Of a stretch of 45,497 nt of DNA, positions 1-10,400 are shown piece after piece. The position numbers and the translations under genes were made by a program. The stretch covers positions 1-45,497 of IMG/VR virus record IMGVR_UViG_3300018049_000035; one strand, given 5' to 3'. The stretch comes from a virus. A model generated the notes under the pieces. That model did no database searches, was not told where the DNA came from, and saw only the letters and a program-made list of their open reading frames with translations. The stretch's first letter is position 1; each line of letters begins with the position of its first letter.

Positions 1-2
1 AG

Positions 3-1001
3 AACCGTTTACAGGTTACAGCTGAACTACGTGAAGAATTTGCTAAAAAATACGAGCATGACAAAACTACAATGGTAGAAGCCATTGATAGTCTAGTTAC
101 TGAACGTTTAGCAGAAGAAATTACAGAATTCCAAGACGATCGCAAGCAACTAGCAGAAGCAAAAGCAAAATTTGCTGTTGCACAACGTCAAAATGCTAAC
201 CTTCTAAAAAGTTTTGTAAGTGAACAACTAGCTAAAGAAGTTAAAGAACTACATAGCGATCAAAAAGCAATGGCTGATAAGTTTGTTGCTCTAGAAGAAT
301 TTGTAGTAGAATCTTTAGCAAAAGAACTTGCAGAGTTTTACGAAGATAAAAAAGACTTAGCCGAAACCAAAGTGCGCCTAGTGCGTGAAGGCAAAGCTCA
401 CGTTGATAGAGTCAAAAAAGACTTTATTAGCAAATCTGCTGCCCTAGTATCAGAAACAGTGTCAAAAGGACTTACAAAAGAAATTTCAGCACTGAAAGAA
501 GATATTGAAGCAGCACGTAAAAATGATTTTGGTCGCAAGTTATTCGAAGCATTTGCTAACGAATATCAACATTCTTATCTAAATGAAAAGAGTGAAACTG
601 CTAAAATGCTGAAAGTAGTTGATGCAAAAGACAAGCAACTAAGTGAAGCAAAACTAGCAGCGGCTAAAGCAATTAAACTTGCAGAAGCAAAGGCAAACGA
701 GGTTAAAACAATCAACGAGTCAATTGCTCGCAATGATAAAATAAGCAAGTTGATCGCGCCATTGAGCAAAGATCAGCAAAGCATTATGACAGACTTACTG
801 GAATCAGTTCAAACAACAAAACTGCAAGCAGCGTTTGACAAGTATCTACCAGCGGTTATCGATGGTAAAGGTCCAGCAAAGCAGAAGGCGGTATTATCAG
901 AGGCAAAAGAAATTACAGGCAACAGAGAAAACAATGACGTTAAACAAGCAGGCGATGACAGTAATGTCGTAGATCTAAAGCGCCTTGCTGGATTGAGTTA
1001 A
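3..1001 (+). CDS. gp22: Prohead core scaffold protein, gp22-like (5' end cut off)
   Basis: The frame is open from the first bases of the window, so the start lies upstream. The visible 332 residues are rich in Glu, Lys and Ala and predicted to be almost wholly coiled coil. A loose unit of about 35 residues (V-x-E-x-LAKE-x-x-EF-x-x-DKK-x-LAE) recurs about four times in the first 130 residues. T4 gp22 is the main internal scaffold on which gp23 assembles and is later degraded by the gp21 protease. The major capsid gene follows 10 bases downstream with its own AAGGAG, which is the T4 order 22-23. The C-terminus reads VVDLKRLAGLS and resembles the end of the 497-aa protein near 45.3 kb. Assignment rests on composition and position, not on a conserved active site. 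Confidence 0.8.
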   Translation, partial: NRLQVTAELREEFAKKYEHDKTTMVEAIDSLVTERLAEEITEFQDDRKQLAEAKAKFAVAQRQNANLLKSFVSEQLAKEVKELHSDQKAMADKFVALEEFVVESLAKELAEFYEDKKDLAETKVRLVREGKAHVDRVKKDFISKSAALVSETVSKGLTKEISALKEDIEAARKNDFGRKLFEAFANEYQHSYLNEKSETAKMLKVVDAKDKQLSEAKLAAAKAIKLAEAKANEVKTINESIARNDKISKLIAPLSKDQQSIMTDLLESVQTTKLQAAFDKYLPAVIDGKGPAKQKAVLSEAKEITGNRENNDVKQAGDDSNVVDLKRLAGLS

Positions 1002-1011
1002 GGAGAAACCA

Positions 1012-2184
1012 ATGTCAGAACTATTAGAAAGCCGTTGGAATGATACCAAAGCAGCACTTCTTGAAGGCCTAGGTGGCACAAAGAAAGCAGTGATGGCTAC
1101 AACTCTTGAAAATACTCGCAAGTATCTTTCAGAGACAGCTACAGCAGGTGCTACTTCTGCAGGTAACATCGCAACACTAAACCGTGTGATCCTACCAGTG
1201 ATCAGACGTGTAATGCCAACAGTTATTGCAAACGAACTAGTTGGTGTACAACCAATGACTGGACCAGTTGGCCAGATTCACACACTACGTGTTCGCTACA
1301 GCGACACAGCAGGCACAGGTGCATCAGGTGCAACAGCAGGTGAAGAAGCACTTTCACCATTCAAAATTGCTGAAGCATATTCAGGTAATGCTACAACAGC
1401 AAAAGCTGACGCAACTGCGGCACTAGAAGGACAAGCTGGTAACCAACTAAGCATCCAGATCTTAAAGCAGACTGTTGAAGCTAAAACACGTAAGCTATCA
1501 GCACGTTGGACTTTTGAGGCAGCACAGGATGCTCAGTCACAACACGGTATCGACGTAGAAGCAGAAATCATGGCAGCACTTGCACAAGAAATTACTGCTG
1601 AAATCGACCAAGAAGTATTAGGCTCACTTGCTACATTAGCAGGCACAGGCACTGATACATATGACCAAGCAGCAGTATCTGGAACAGCTACTTTTGTTGG
1701 TGACGAACATGCAGCATTAGCAGTTCTTGTCAACAGAGCAGCAAACAGAATTGCACAGAGAACACGTAGAGGCGCAGGTAACTGGGCTGTTGTATCTCCA
1801 GGCATCTTAACTGTGCTACAGTCAGCAACAACTTCAGCATTCGCAAGAACAACTGAAGGAACTTTTGAAGCACCAACAAACACCAAAATGGTTGGAACAT
1901 TAAACGGCGCAATGAAAGTATATGTAAACACATATGCAGCAGACGACGATGTTCTTGTTGGCTACAAAGGAACTAGCGAATCAGACGCAGCAGCGTTCTA
2001 TTGCCCATACATTCCATTGATGAGCTCAGGCGTTGTTCTAGATCCAACAACATTCGAACCAACAGTGTCGTTCATGACTCGTTACGGATATGTTGAGCTA
2101 TCTAACACAGCTTCGTCGCTAGGTAACGCAGCTGACTACCTAGAGAAGGTAGAAGTAACAAGCGGAAACCTAAGCTTCAGCTAA
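1012..2184 (+). CDS. gp23: Major capsid protein, gp23-like
   Basis: This 390-residue protein follows the scaffold gene and has the gp23 N-terminal layout: a short amphipathic start, then LSE at residues 39-41, a good L-x-E site for the gp21 prohead protease, then an Ala/Gly/Thr-rich start of the mature protein. NRVILPVIRRVMPTVIANEL (about residues 56-75) and the VGVQPMTGPVGQIHTLR stretch match the conserved gp23 region. Cleavage at E41 would leave about 349 residues. T4 gp23 is 521 residues, so this is a short version, probably lacking much of the insertion domain. Start chosen for the AAGGAG 8 bases upstream. A strong terminator follows. Confidence 0.93.
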   Translation: MSELLESRWNDTKAALLEGLGGTKKAVMATTLENTRKYLSETATAGATSAGNIATLNRVILPVIRRVMPTVIANELVGVQPMTGPVGQIHTLRVRYSDTAGTGASGATAGEEALSPFKIAEAYSGNATTAKADATAALEGQAGNQLSIQILKQTVEAKTRKLSARWTFEAAQDAQSQHGIDVEAEIMAALAQEITAEIDQEVLGSLATLAGTGTDTYDQAAVSGTATFVGDEHAALAVLVNRAANRIAQRTRRGAGNWAVVSPGILTVLQSATTSAFARTTEGTFEAPTNTKMVGTLNGAMKVYVNTYAADDDVLVGYKGTSESDAAAFYCPYIPLMSSGVVLDPTTFEPTVSFMTRYGYVELSNTASSLGNAADYLEKVEVTSGNLSFS

Positions 2185-2205
2185 TATTAGTTGTATACAA
2201 ATTCT

Positions 2206-2233
2206 AAATAGGCCCTACGGGGCCTATTTTTTT
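2206..2233 (+). terminator. Intrinsic terminator after gp23
   Basis: A perfect 10-bp stem (AAATAGGCCC at 2206-2215 with 2220-2229) closes on a TACG tetraloop and runs into a T tract ending at 2233. It lies 22 bases after the gp23 stop codon and should end the highly expressed capsid transcript. Confidence 0.9.
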
Positions 2234-2234
2234 G

Positions 2235-2242
2235 AGTAAATA
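2235..2242 (+). promoter_or_regulatory. Possible weak late promoter (AGTAAATA)
   Basis: AGTAAATA differs from the GATAAATA box seen elsewhere in the window. It sits just after the capsid terminator and 17 bases before the next ATG, with AAGGAG between. Something must restart transcription here, but the match is imperfect. Confidence 0.3.
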
Positions 2243-2259
2243 TAGTAAGGAGAAATACT

Positions 2260-2457
2260 ATGGAAGAACTAGGACAAGTTTACAAATTTACTGGAATTTA
2301 TGGACATATACGTCCTGACAATTTTGGTGCAACCAGAAGAGATATCCTTTTCAAAAAAAATGAACACAAGCTAAAACTAGGTGATAGGGTTAGATTTGAC
2401 CATGAAGAAAAGAATGGAAGAAGGTTTGCAAAGAACTTACAAATTCAAAGCACATAA
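2260..2457 (+). CDS. Small cold-shock-domain-like protein
   Basis: This 65-residue protein has the outline of a CspA-type OB fold: G-x-V near the start, GHIRPD at about residues 15-20, DILF at about 29-32, KLKLGDRVRF at about 37-46 and a GRRFAKNL end. In the family these strands bind single-stranded RNA or DNA. The usual first RNA-binding strand (KWFN) is not clearly kept, so binding may differ. Start chosen for AAGGAG 8 bases upstream. It sits alone between the capsid terminator and the next late box. RNA chaperoning during late expression is possible but inferred. Confidence 0.6.
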   Translation: MEELGQVYKFTGIYGHIRPDNFGATRRDILFKKNEHKLKLGDRVRFDHEEKNGRRFAKNLQIQST

Positions 2458-2477
2458 TAACCCATTTTTTGAAAAAG

Positions 2478-2485
2478 GATAAATA
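2478..2485 (+). promoter_or_regulatory. Late promoter box GATAAATA
   Basis: An exact GATAAATA, one base from the T4 late consensus TATAAATA, lies in the gap before the 143-aa gene. The predicted start, about six bases downstream, gives a leader of about 75 nt carrying a small ORF and two hairpins. Confidence 0.7.
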
Positions 2486-2488
2486 CTT

Positions 2489-2539
2489 ATGTCAAGAGGA
2501 GAGCCTCTTAGAGGACTTATGCGGTTACCCACCGCGTAG
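2489..2539 (+). CDS. Possible 16-residue leader peptide
   Basis: An ATG three bases after the late box opens a 16-codon frame, MSRGEPLRGLMRLPTA, ending in TAG. There is no Shine-Dalgarno, and the ATG lies at or next to the predicted transcript 5' end, so it would be read leaderless if at all. Hairpin 2494-2509 lies in codons 2-7 and hairpin 2518-2538 covers the end of the frame. A ribosome here would disturb both. It could be a chance frame. Confidence 0.35.
   Translation: MSRGEPLRGLMRLPTA
2494..2538 (+). promoter_or_regulatory. Two-hairpin structured mRNA leader
   Basis: Hairpin 1 pairs AAGAGG (2494-2499) with CCTCTT (2504-2509) around an AGAG loop. Hairpin 2 pairs TATGCGGT (2518-2525) with ACCGCGTA (2531-2538), with one G-U pair, around TACCC. 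Neither is followed by a T tract, so they are not terminators. They lie upstream of the AAGGAG (2555-2560) of the 143-aa gene and may stabilise or regulate the mRNA. Confidence 0.5.
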
Positions 2540-2566
2540 ACCTAGAACGTCAAAAAGGAGAAAACA

Positions 2567-2998
2567 ATGGGACGTCCAATTAATAAAGATAAGATCGGAT
2601 ACGGATCAGGTCGTATCGCAGTAACACGCCACTTCTTTACAGGTGGTGCAGAAGCAACAACAGCAGCTCACATCGTAAGACAAGCAGGCAACGGCAAGTA
2701 TGTTGTGCGATTAGATTCAAATGCCGGTGATCCATCATCTGATGAAGTACTAACACTTGCTAACAAAGTAGGCACAGGCGGTGGCGAAGCACTAGTAGCA
2801 GGAGAATTCACAATCGACGCTATCGGTAGTGATTCAACAACATACCAAGTTACAAAACTACGTAACAGAACTGTGCAAGTTGAAGGCGGCGGAACAGAAA
2901 TAAACTGCATTTACAACATCGGTTATGATGCAAGTGCCAGAGAAATTTCAGGTCACCCTAATGCAAACTTGAGTGTAGCACTACCGGGTCAAGCATAA
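2567..2998 (+). CDS. Hypothetical virion-associated protein, 143 aa
   Basis: I do not recognise a named family. The protein is Gly/Thr/Ala-rich with alternating hydrophobic residues that suggest beta structure, no signal peptide and no membrane segment. Its N-terminus (MGRPINKDKIG) is basic. It has a strong AAGGAG, its own late promoter and a structured leader, features expected for a gene expressed at high level late in infection. It lies between the capsid gene and the fibre genes, so a capsid decoration or tail role is plausible but unproven. Confidence 0.7.
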   Translation: MGRPINKDKIGYGSGRIAVTRHFFTGGAEATTAAHIVRQAGNGKYVVRLDSNAGDPSSDEVLTLANKVGTGGGEALVAGEFTIDAIGSDSTTYQVTKLRNRTVQVEGGGTEINCIYNIGYDASAREISGHPNANLSVALPGQA

Positions 2999-3011
2999 GC
3001 TGGAGTAGTAA

Positions 3012-4079
3012 ATGGCAATTCAAGTCAATAGAATAGGTGTAGACGAATATACTCTACAAATAGATGACGGAGGAACAATTAACCTCCTAACTGGCTTGTC
3101 TGGTAAAGTCAACATTAATGGTAATGTTGACATTGCTGGTAGTATGACAGCTGGATCTAGCACATCTATTGAATCTGAAGACTTGTTGATCTATGATAAT
3201 ACTATTACAATAAACAAAGGCGAAACAGGAGCTGGTATAAGTTTAGGTGTAGGCGGTATTATTATTGAAAGAGGAACAAGAGATGATGTAAGACTATTCT
3301 TAGATGAATCAAAGAACGGTATCAGAAGCGGAGGCACAACACTAGGTGCATTTATTTTCCAAGATGCAACAGCTAGTCCATCAACTGACTCTTTAATGAG
3401 TATATATACCAGTGCTGTTCTTACAGGTGGTGAAGATTTATATCTTGTTGGTTCCGGCGACGGAACAGTCAAAGTTACCTATACTACTGATTATGAAGCT
3501 AAAATTTGGGCTTATGATGGCGATGGCGCTGTAATACCCGAAGATCCAGGCTTACCGGATAGACTAAGACGCAATCCAACTACATTTGATGATGATATTT
3601 TAGTTAATGTTAGAGGTATGATTGACTATGTTAATAGTTGGAACTTGTATAACTTTTCTGACACTATCTCTGCATCTACATCTATAGATCCTACAACATT
3701 TGTAAGAGCTGAACATACAGGTGCTGGAGATTTACAAAACAGAGTATTGGTTAGTGTAAACGATGGTGAAATAGCTCAGTTTTTTCAAAACAAGTTAGTA
3801 GTTGCTAATCTTAATTTTGTAGGTGATACTATTTCGTCAGAAGATACTGACGGCTTTGTTAAGTTGCAAGGCACAGGAGACGGTGTTGTCCAGTCTAATG
3901 ATTTCTTTAATCTTACAGTTCAAGACGATACTTCTTTAGGAGTTCCAGCAGATGGTATTTATTTGTATTCTAAACCAGAAGCAGACGGCGGTACTGGACT
4001 GTTTTTTAAGAATGCAAACGAAACACAAGATGAAATAATAAGCAGAAATAAAGCACTGCTTTACAGTATAATATTTTGA
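3012..4079 (+). CDS. Fibre-like structural protein, 355 aa
   Basis: The protein starts with short beta-rich repeats (KVNINGNVDIAGSMTAG at about residues 31-47) of the type found in trimeric phage fibres. A block with SEDLLIYDNTITI and GISLGVGGIIIERG (about 56-94) resembles part of the 3920-aa fibre (VNGDTTTINSTTLTVDDLRI), so the two share a fibre module. There is no catalytic motif. It is read from GGAG 13 bases after the preceding stop and is followed by the 110-aa gene. Probable minor fibre or fibre connector. Confidence 0.7.
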   Translation: MAIQVNRIGVDEYTLQIDDGGTINLLTGLSGKVNINGNVDIAGSMTAGSSTSIESEDLLIYDNTITINKGETGAGISLGVGGIIIERGTRDDVRLFLDESKNGIRSGGTTLGAFIFQDATASPSTDSLMSIYTSAVLTGGEDLYLVGSGDGTVKVTYTTDYEAKIWAYDGDGAVIPEDPGLPDRLRRNPTTFDDDILVNVRGMIDYVNSWNLYNFSDTISASTSIDPTTFVRAEHTGAGDLQNRVLVSVNDGEIAQFFQNKLVVANLNFVGDTISSEDTDGFVKLQGTGDGVVQSNDFFNLTVQDDTSLGVPADGIYLYSKPEADGGTGLFFKNANETQDEIISRNKALLYSIIF

Positions 4080-4089
4080 GGAAGAAAAA

Positions 4090-4422
4090 ATGGCAATAGA
4101 AAATGCGCAAGTGCTGACTACAGATACAACCATACTAACGGTTCCGGCAAGCAAAAAATATGCCATTACTACTCTATTGGTCTGTAACACAGGAACAGAC
4201 GACGGCACAGGTGTAAATGATTCATCATTTGATATGCACGTGATTCCAGATGGTCAAGTAAAAGGTGACGGAAATTTGGTTTTAAATTCTTTACCTGTGT
4301 CTGCATCAGAAACATTTACATTTAATGTTGAAAGATTAATTTTAGAAGAAAACGATAAAGTAGTATTGGTAGGACAAAGTCCAACAAACCTTACCGCCAC
4401 AATAAGTTATTTGGAAGTATAA
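4090..4422 (+). CDS. Small structural protein, 110 aa
   Basis: A beta-rich 110-residue protein without cysteines or membrane segments. The pattern (KKYAITTLLVCNTG, then FDMHVIP, ETFTFNVERLILEENDKVVLV) suggests a beta sandwich. I recall similar short proteins beside fibre genes of marine T4-like phages, but cannot name a function. It has a GAGGAAG ribosome site and ends three bases before the giant fibre gene, so the two are probably translationally coupled. Confidence 0.65.
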   Translation: MAIENAQVLTTDTTILTVPASKKYAITTLLVCNTGTDDGTGVNDSSFDMHVIPDGQVKGDGNLVLNSLPVSASETFTFNVERLILEENDKVVLVGQSPTNLTATISYLEV

Positions 4423-4425
4423 AAC

Positions 4426-7400
4426 ATGAAATTTATGAAGCGACAGTCATTACACGAAAGGAAGATAGCTGATAAGTCTTTGATACTTACTGCTGACGGA
4501 AACGTTGAGATTAATCTCGGCGAAGGTAAAACAGTAGATATAAACGCTGATTTACGAGTTACAGGACAAGCATCAGGACCTCAAGCTACTAACGTGTATT
4601 ACGTCACCAAAGACGGTAGTGACTTGAATGATGGTAAGTCACAAGACGCTGCTGGTGCATTCGCTTCGATTAAAAAAGCAACAGAAATTGCTCCTGAAGG
4701 TTCAACAATCATTGTTGCGCCTGGAGATTACTATGAAGAAAATCCAATTACACTAAGAGACTTTGTAACTATAAGTGGTCAAGGTGAATTACGTAACACA
4801 AGAGTTTTTCCTAAGAACAACACAGACGACTTGTTCTTTATGGGCAACGGATGCTACCTATTCCAAATGACATTTAGAGGACTACGTTATCCAGGTTGGT
4901 GTGCAAGAATACGTCCAGGCGCACTTGTTACAACTTCACCATATGTTCAAAACTGCACAAATATGAACGGTCCTTGGTTGAATGACGGAACAGAATTTAT
5001 TCCTTTTGAAACTGTGCAAATAGAAGGCATCGAACCTGGTGCTAGACCTTTAACAGTAGAAGATCAACCGTCATTACCAGTTGAAAAACAAATCAACCCA
5101 ACTGGCGGAGGAGGCGGTCTGCTTGTTGACGGTGATGAATATGATCCTGCATCTCTTGTTTTCAGTTTCGTTGCAGACGCATTTACTCAAATCTCACAAG
5201 GTGGTATTGGTTTCCATGTTACCAACTTTGGTTATACACAGATCGTTAGTTGCTTCTCAGTTTTCTGTAGCGTAGGCTTCCTAACAACAAAAGGCGGTTA
5301 CCTATCTATTTCTAACTCAGTTAGTGACTTTGGAACCGAGGGTGTTGTTGCTGATGGATTTTATCCAATACCTTATACAAATGCTGTTCCACTTACTGAT
5401 TATTTTTCAAGTGTTGGTAGTGTAACTATAAACAATCCTGGTGCAGGATATACTGGTGTGCCAGTGGTAACGTTTGATCCTCCGACAGGCGCTGGTGGTG
5501 TAACAGCAACAGGCACAGCACAAGTTGACTTGACAACAGGACAATTGGCTGCTATATCTATAGCTACAAGCGGAAGCGGATACGAAAGTGTTCCAGGAAT
5601 CACAATCACAGGTGGTGGTGCCTCTATTACAGCCGAAGCTACTGCAAACCTTCAGACAAACAGCACTATATCATTAGGAAGTTTACGTGATAAACCGCAA
5701 ACTGGTTCTATTATACAATTTGAAGGCGATTCAACATACTACTATATTACAGCAACAGAAATTACAAAAGCACCTTTTGTATATGACGAAACTGTATGTC
5801 GCAGAGACATAAGACGTATTGTTGATGCTGTAACAGGTGATATTGTTTTTGGAACCGATTATCAATCATATTCTGCAGGACAAAGTTATTTAAGAAGCAC
5901 CAGCACTAAAGTTTTACTTGACCAATTAGAACCAACTGTATATGGTATTGAAAGTGCTAGAGACGAAATGAAGGCACTTACAACTAATCTTGCTATGAAA
6001 GAAGAAATAGATGCAAGATTTAATATTATTACTAATATTATCGAAGCAGGAGACAGTAGCAGCACACCTGGTATAGGTAGTGAATTAAATGAATCTCTAA
6101 ATGATTTAACTAGCATAGACGATGGAATCATAGCAGCAAAAAATAACATACTTGCAAATAGAGACTTTATTATTGAAGAATTAAGTGCATACATTAACGA
6201 TCAATTTACGGAATTAAGTTACGATCAAACACAGTTTAACACTGATATGGATAACTTACTTTACTCAACAGCATTGTATGTTGTATTTGGTAGTGATCAA
6301 GGTGTAATTAGACAAGCACAAGAAATTGAATATAGAGACAGATTCCAAGACTTGTATCTTACTTCATTAGAATACTTGCGTGACAGATGCCTAGCGTTAA
6401 CCGAAGTTGCAGCAGATAGCACATCGCAAGATAGAGTTAACGAAGCATTTAATCAATTCATTAATATTTTAGACGATGGCGATAGTTCAGGAATCACAAT
6501 AGAATTTCCTAACCATGCAGGCGCAATACAAAACAGAATTGATACAAAAGACCAATTACTTGCAAATAAAGAATTTATCAAAGCAGAATTTACAGCATTT
6601 ATCGATGATGATAATTCGGCATTTACATATGGCGGTCAAGATGCTGCTACATATCAAACATACATGGGTTACATAGTTGATGCATTAATATTTGACATGT
6701 TATATACAGGCACAGCGGCCACAACACAAGAAGCAATATACTTCTTTAATAATATAAATTATAGCTCATTCATACAAGCCGAAATTACAACTCTTACTGA
6801 TGCATTTGCACGTATAAGATTTATATTACAGAGAATTATAAGAGACTTGCCTGTTACTCCTACAACTGGTAATTTAGAAACACAAGATTTTGCTAGTGGT
6901 GCAGCAACGCAAGTTGAAGCAACTGTAATTGACGGTGTGTTACAAATAATTGAAAATGTAGTTATAGCCGGAAACTTAACAAGTTTGCCTGCTAAAACAT
7001 ACCCAAGTTTTGAAACAGAACTTACTGCACTACAAGATTCAGCAGGTGTGATATTAAGTCAAAGAACAGTATTCATTACAGATGTTATTGCACAAAACTT
7101 GGCAAATTATCCTACATTAACATACAATATAGAAAAATGTAAACGTGATGTTGGTTATATCATAGATGCAATATATAGAGATGCGCAGCTTGGCACTAAC
7201 CATAACAGTATTACAGCAGGTCTAGCATACAGTAGAGCAAACACAGCATACTTAGATTCTGAACAAAAGCCTGCAACAATTATTGCACTAAGAGAAGCAA
7301 AACGTTTACTTGTATTAGCTGCTAATAGAGATTCAAATTTCCAAACTTCGGTTGGTAACTTATTTGATGATATTTTAAACATAATTGAGTTTGATCAACT

Positions 7401-10400
7401 GCCAAGCGAAGGAACAGTTTATCCAGAACCGGGTCCTGCAAGCACTGATTTGATCAATGCTACCGAACAACTTATTGCAAACAGAACATTCTTACAAGAA
7501 GAAGTTATTGCATATATTAATGACAATAACTTTGTATACGATCAAGCCAAGTGCGAAAGAGATACTGGATTGATTATTGATGCAGCATATTTTGATGCAG
7601 CATTAGGAACAAACTATAATGCAGTAACAAGTGGACTTGCATATCAAAGAGCTAATAGTGCATATGTTATCAGTGGACAGCAAACTGAAACAGTAGGTGC
7701 TATAAACTATGCAAAAGGTCAAGCAAGCGCAGCAGTTTCAAGTGATGCTACTGCACAAACTAGAGTAGAAGCGGCATTTGACGAGATTGTAGATATTATA
7801 CAAAACGGTGTAGTAAGCACTGATACATCTGCAGATGCACTAGTCTTTGCTAATCCAACTACTGCAACAGCAGCACAGATTGCTGCAAAAGACCAATTAC
7901 AAGCTAACAGGGATTTCCTAGCAGCAGAAGCAGTATCTTATGTTGAAAACAATTATCAAAACTTTGTATACGATCAAGCAAAGTGTGAGCGTGATGTAGG
8001 ATTAATAATGGATGCTGTGGCACTTGACATAGCATTAGGAACAAACTATAACAGTGTAACAGCAGGTCTATCTTATCAAAGAGCAAGTAGTGCTGATTTA
8101 CAAGATAACCAGAAAATACAAACACTTGCTGCAATTAGAGAATTAAAAGAACAGCTAAGATTATTAGGATTAAGTGATGCTGCTGAGCCTAAAATGGAAG
8201 CTGCAATTGATGAAGTAATTGACATACTTGATAATGGGGTGTTAAGCACAGATACAGCAGCAGATGCTCTCGTATTCCCAACACCAGGTGTGCTACCAAC
8301 TACAGATGCAGTGGCAGCGAAAGATCAATTAATTGCTAACAAGGAATATATTAAAGACGAAATTATTGCTTGGATTGCTGTAAACTTTCCATCATTAACA
8401 TATGATGCAACAAAATGCGAACGTGATGTAGGATATATTGTAGATGCAATATGCCATGATATTTTGTATGGTGGTAACAGTGCAACTATTACAGCAGCAA
8501 GAAGTTATTTTGTTGATGGTGTAAGCCAACTAGGAGATCCAGCAGAAGAAGCAGCAACAGCTGATGCGTATAATAGACTAGGTGACATACTTGGAGATAT
8601 TGTTATAGAAGCGCCTGTGACAACTTCTGTAGGAAACTCTTTAACACAAGATACAGCAGGAACACCTGCAAGCTCAACTGAAGCTGACGATGTCGAAGGC
8701 TTAGTCAAAATTATTGAAGATGTAATTAGAGCAGGCGACTTAACTGGTTTACCTGCAACTGTATTACCAAGCATTACATGGGCTGATGACGATTTAGAGC
8801 AAGCATACAGCGTAATCAAAGGCAACAAAGAAACTGTTCAAACTGAAATTATTATCTTTATCGCGAACAACTTCCAAACATTTGCTTATGACGAAGCAAA
8901 ATGCCGTAGAGATGTTGGAATACTTGTTGAAGCAGCAGCATACGATGCAGCATTTGGAACAAACTACAATGCAGTAACAAGTGGACTTGCATATCAAAGA
9001 GCTAATAGTGCATATGTTATAAGTGATCAAAACTTACAAACTATTGAATCAATCAAATATTTAAGAGATCAAATGTCAACTGCTACAGGTATTAGCAGTC
9101 AATTCTCAGCAAGGATAATTACAGCTCTAAACGAAGTAATTGACATAATTGAGAATGGTGTAGTCAGCACTGATACATCTGCAGATACATTAGTATATCC
9201 TGTGCCAAGTATCTTACCAACCAGTGCATCAGACGATGCTAACGCACAACTAGTAGCTAACAGAATATTCTTAAGCAAAGAAGTTGTTGCATATGTAAAC
9301 ACAACTTATCCATTATTAACATATGATCAAACCAAATGTGAAAGAGATACAAAATATATTGTTGACGCACTAGCATATGATGTTCAATATGGAGGTAACT
9401 TAGCAACTAAAGCAGCAGCTGAAGCATATTTTGTCGGAACAGCAAGTCAATTAGGCGCAGGACAACAAGCAGCTACAATAGATGCTTATACACAACTGAA
9501 AACATGGTTGTCAGATGTTGTGCAAAATAATTTAATTGCATCTCCTCAACAAGTGGTTGTAACACAAGATACAAGCGGTGCAGGAGCAACAGCAGTTGAA
9601 GCAGGAACTGTTCAAAACTTGATTCAAATCATTATTGATGTCATTTCAGCAGGTAACACTGATAGTATGCCTGCAGATATAGCACCAAGTATTGCTTGGA
9701 CATCTGATAGCGATCAAGGTAGTTTTACACATATTACAGACAGAACAACTGATTATCAAAATGCTGTAATCACATTTATCAACAATACATTTACACGCAA
9801 CTTTACATTTAATTCTACAAAATGTGAACGTGATACAAAGTATATCGTAGATGCATTAACATATGACATTTTGTATGGTGGTAACAGTGCAACTAGAGCT
9901 GCTGCTGACAGTTACTATGTAGGAACAAGCAATCAAGTTACTGGACAACAACAAGAAACATCAGATGCATTAGGATGGGTAAACACACTACTAGGTAGTG
10001 TTTTACTTGATACTGCATACAGTGATCCTGAACAAACAGTCGAAACACAAGTTACAGGCAGTGGAGCAGCAAGTGCAACAGAAGTTAACAGAGTAGGTGA
10101 CTTACTTGACATTATACAAGATGTAATTATTAATGGCACTGATAATCTACCAACTGAAACAAATCCAGATATTACATGGGCAGCAGCTGGTATACAGTCA
10201 GCAGTAGCAACTTTATCAGCATCAAAAGAAACTATTATAAGCGATACTATTTCGTTTATAGGAACAACATACAACGGTTTTAATTACAATCAAGATGTGT
10301 GTAAGAGAGATACAGGTTACTTAATTGATGCTGTAGCACATGACTTGTTATATACTGGTAATATTGCTACATTGATAGCTGCTAGAGCTTATTTCTTAGG

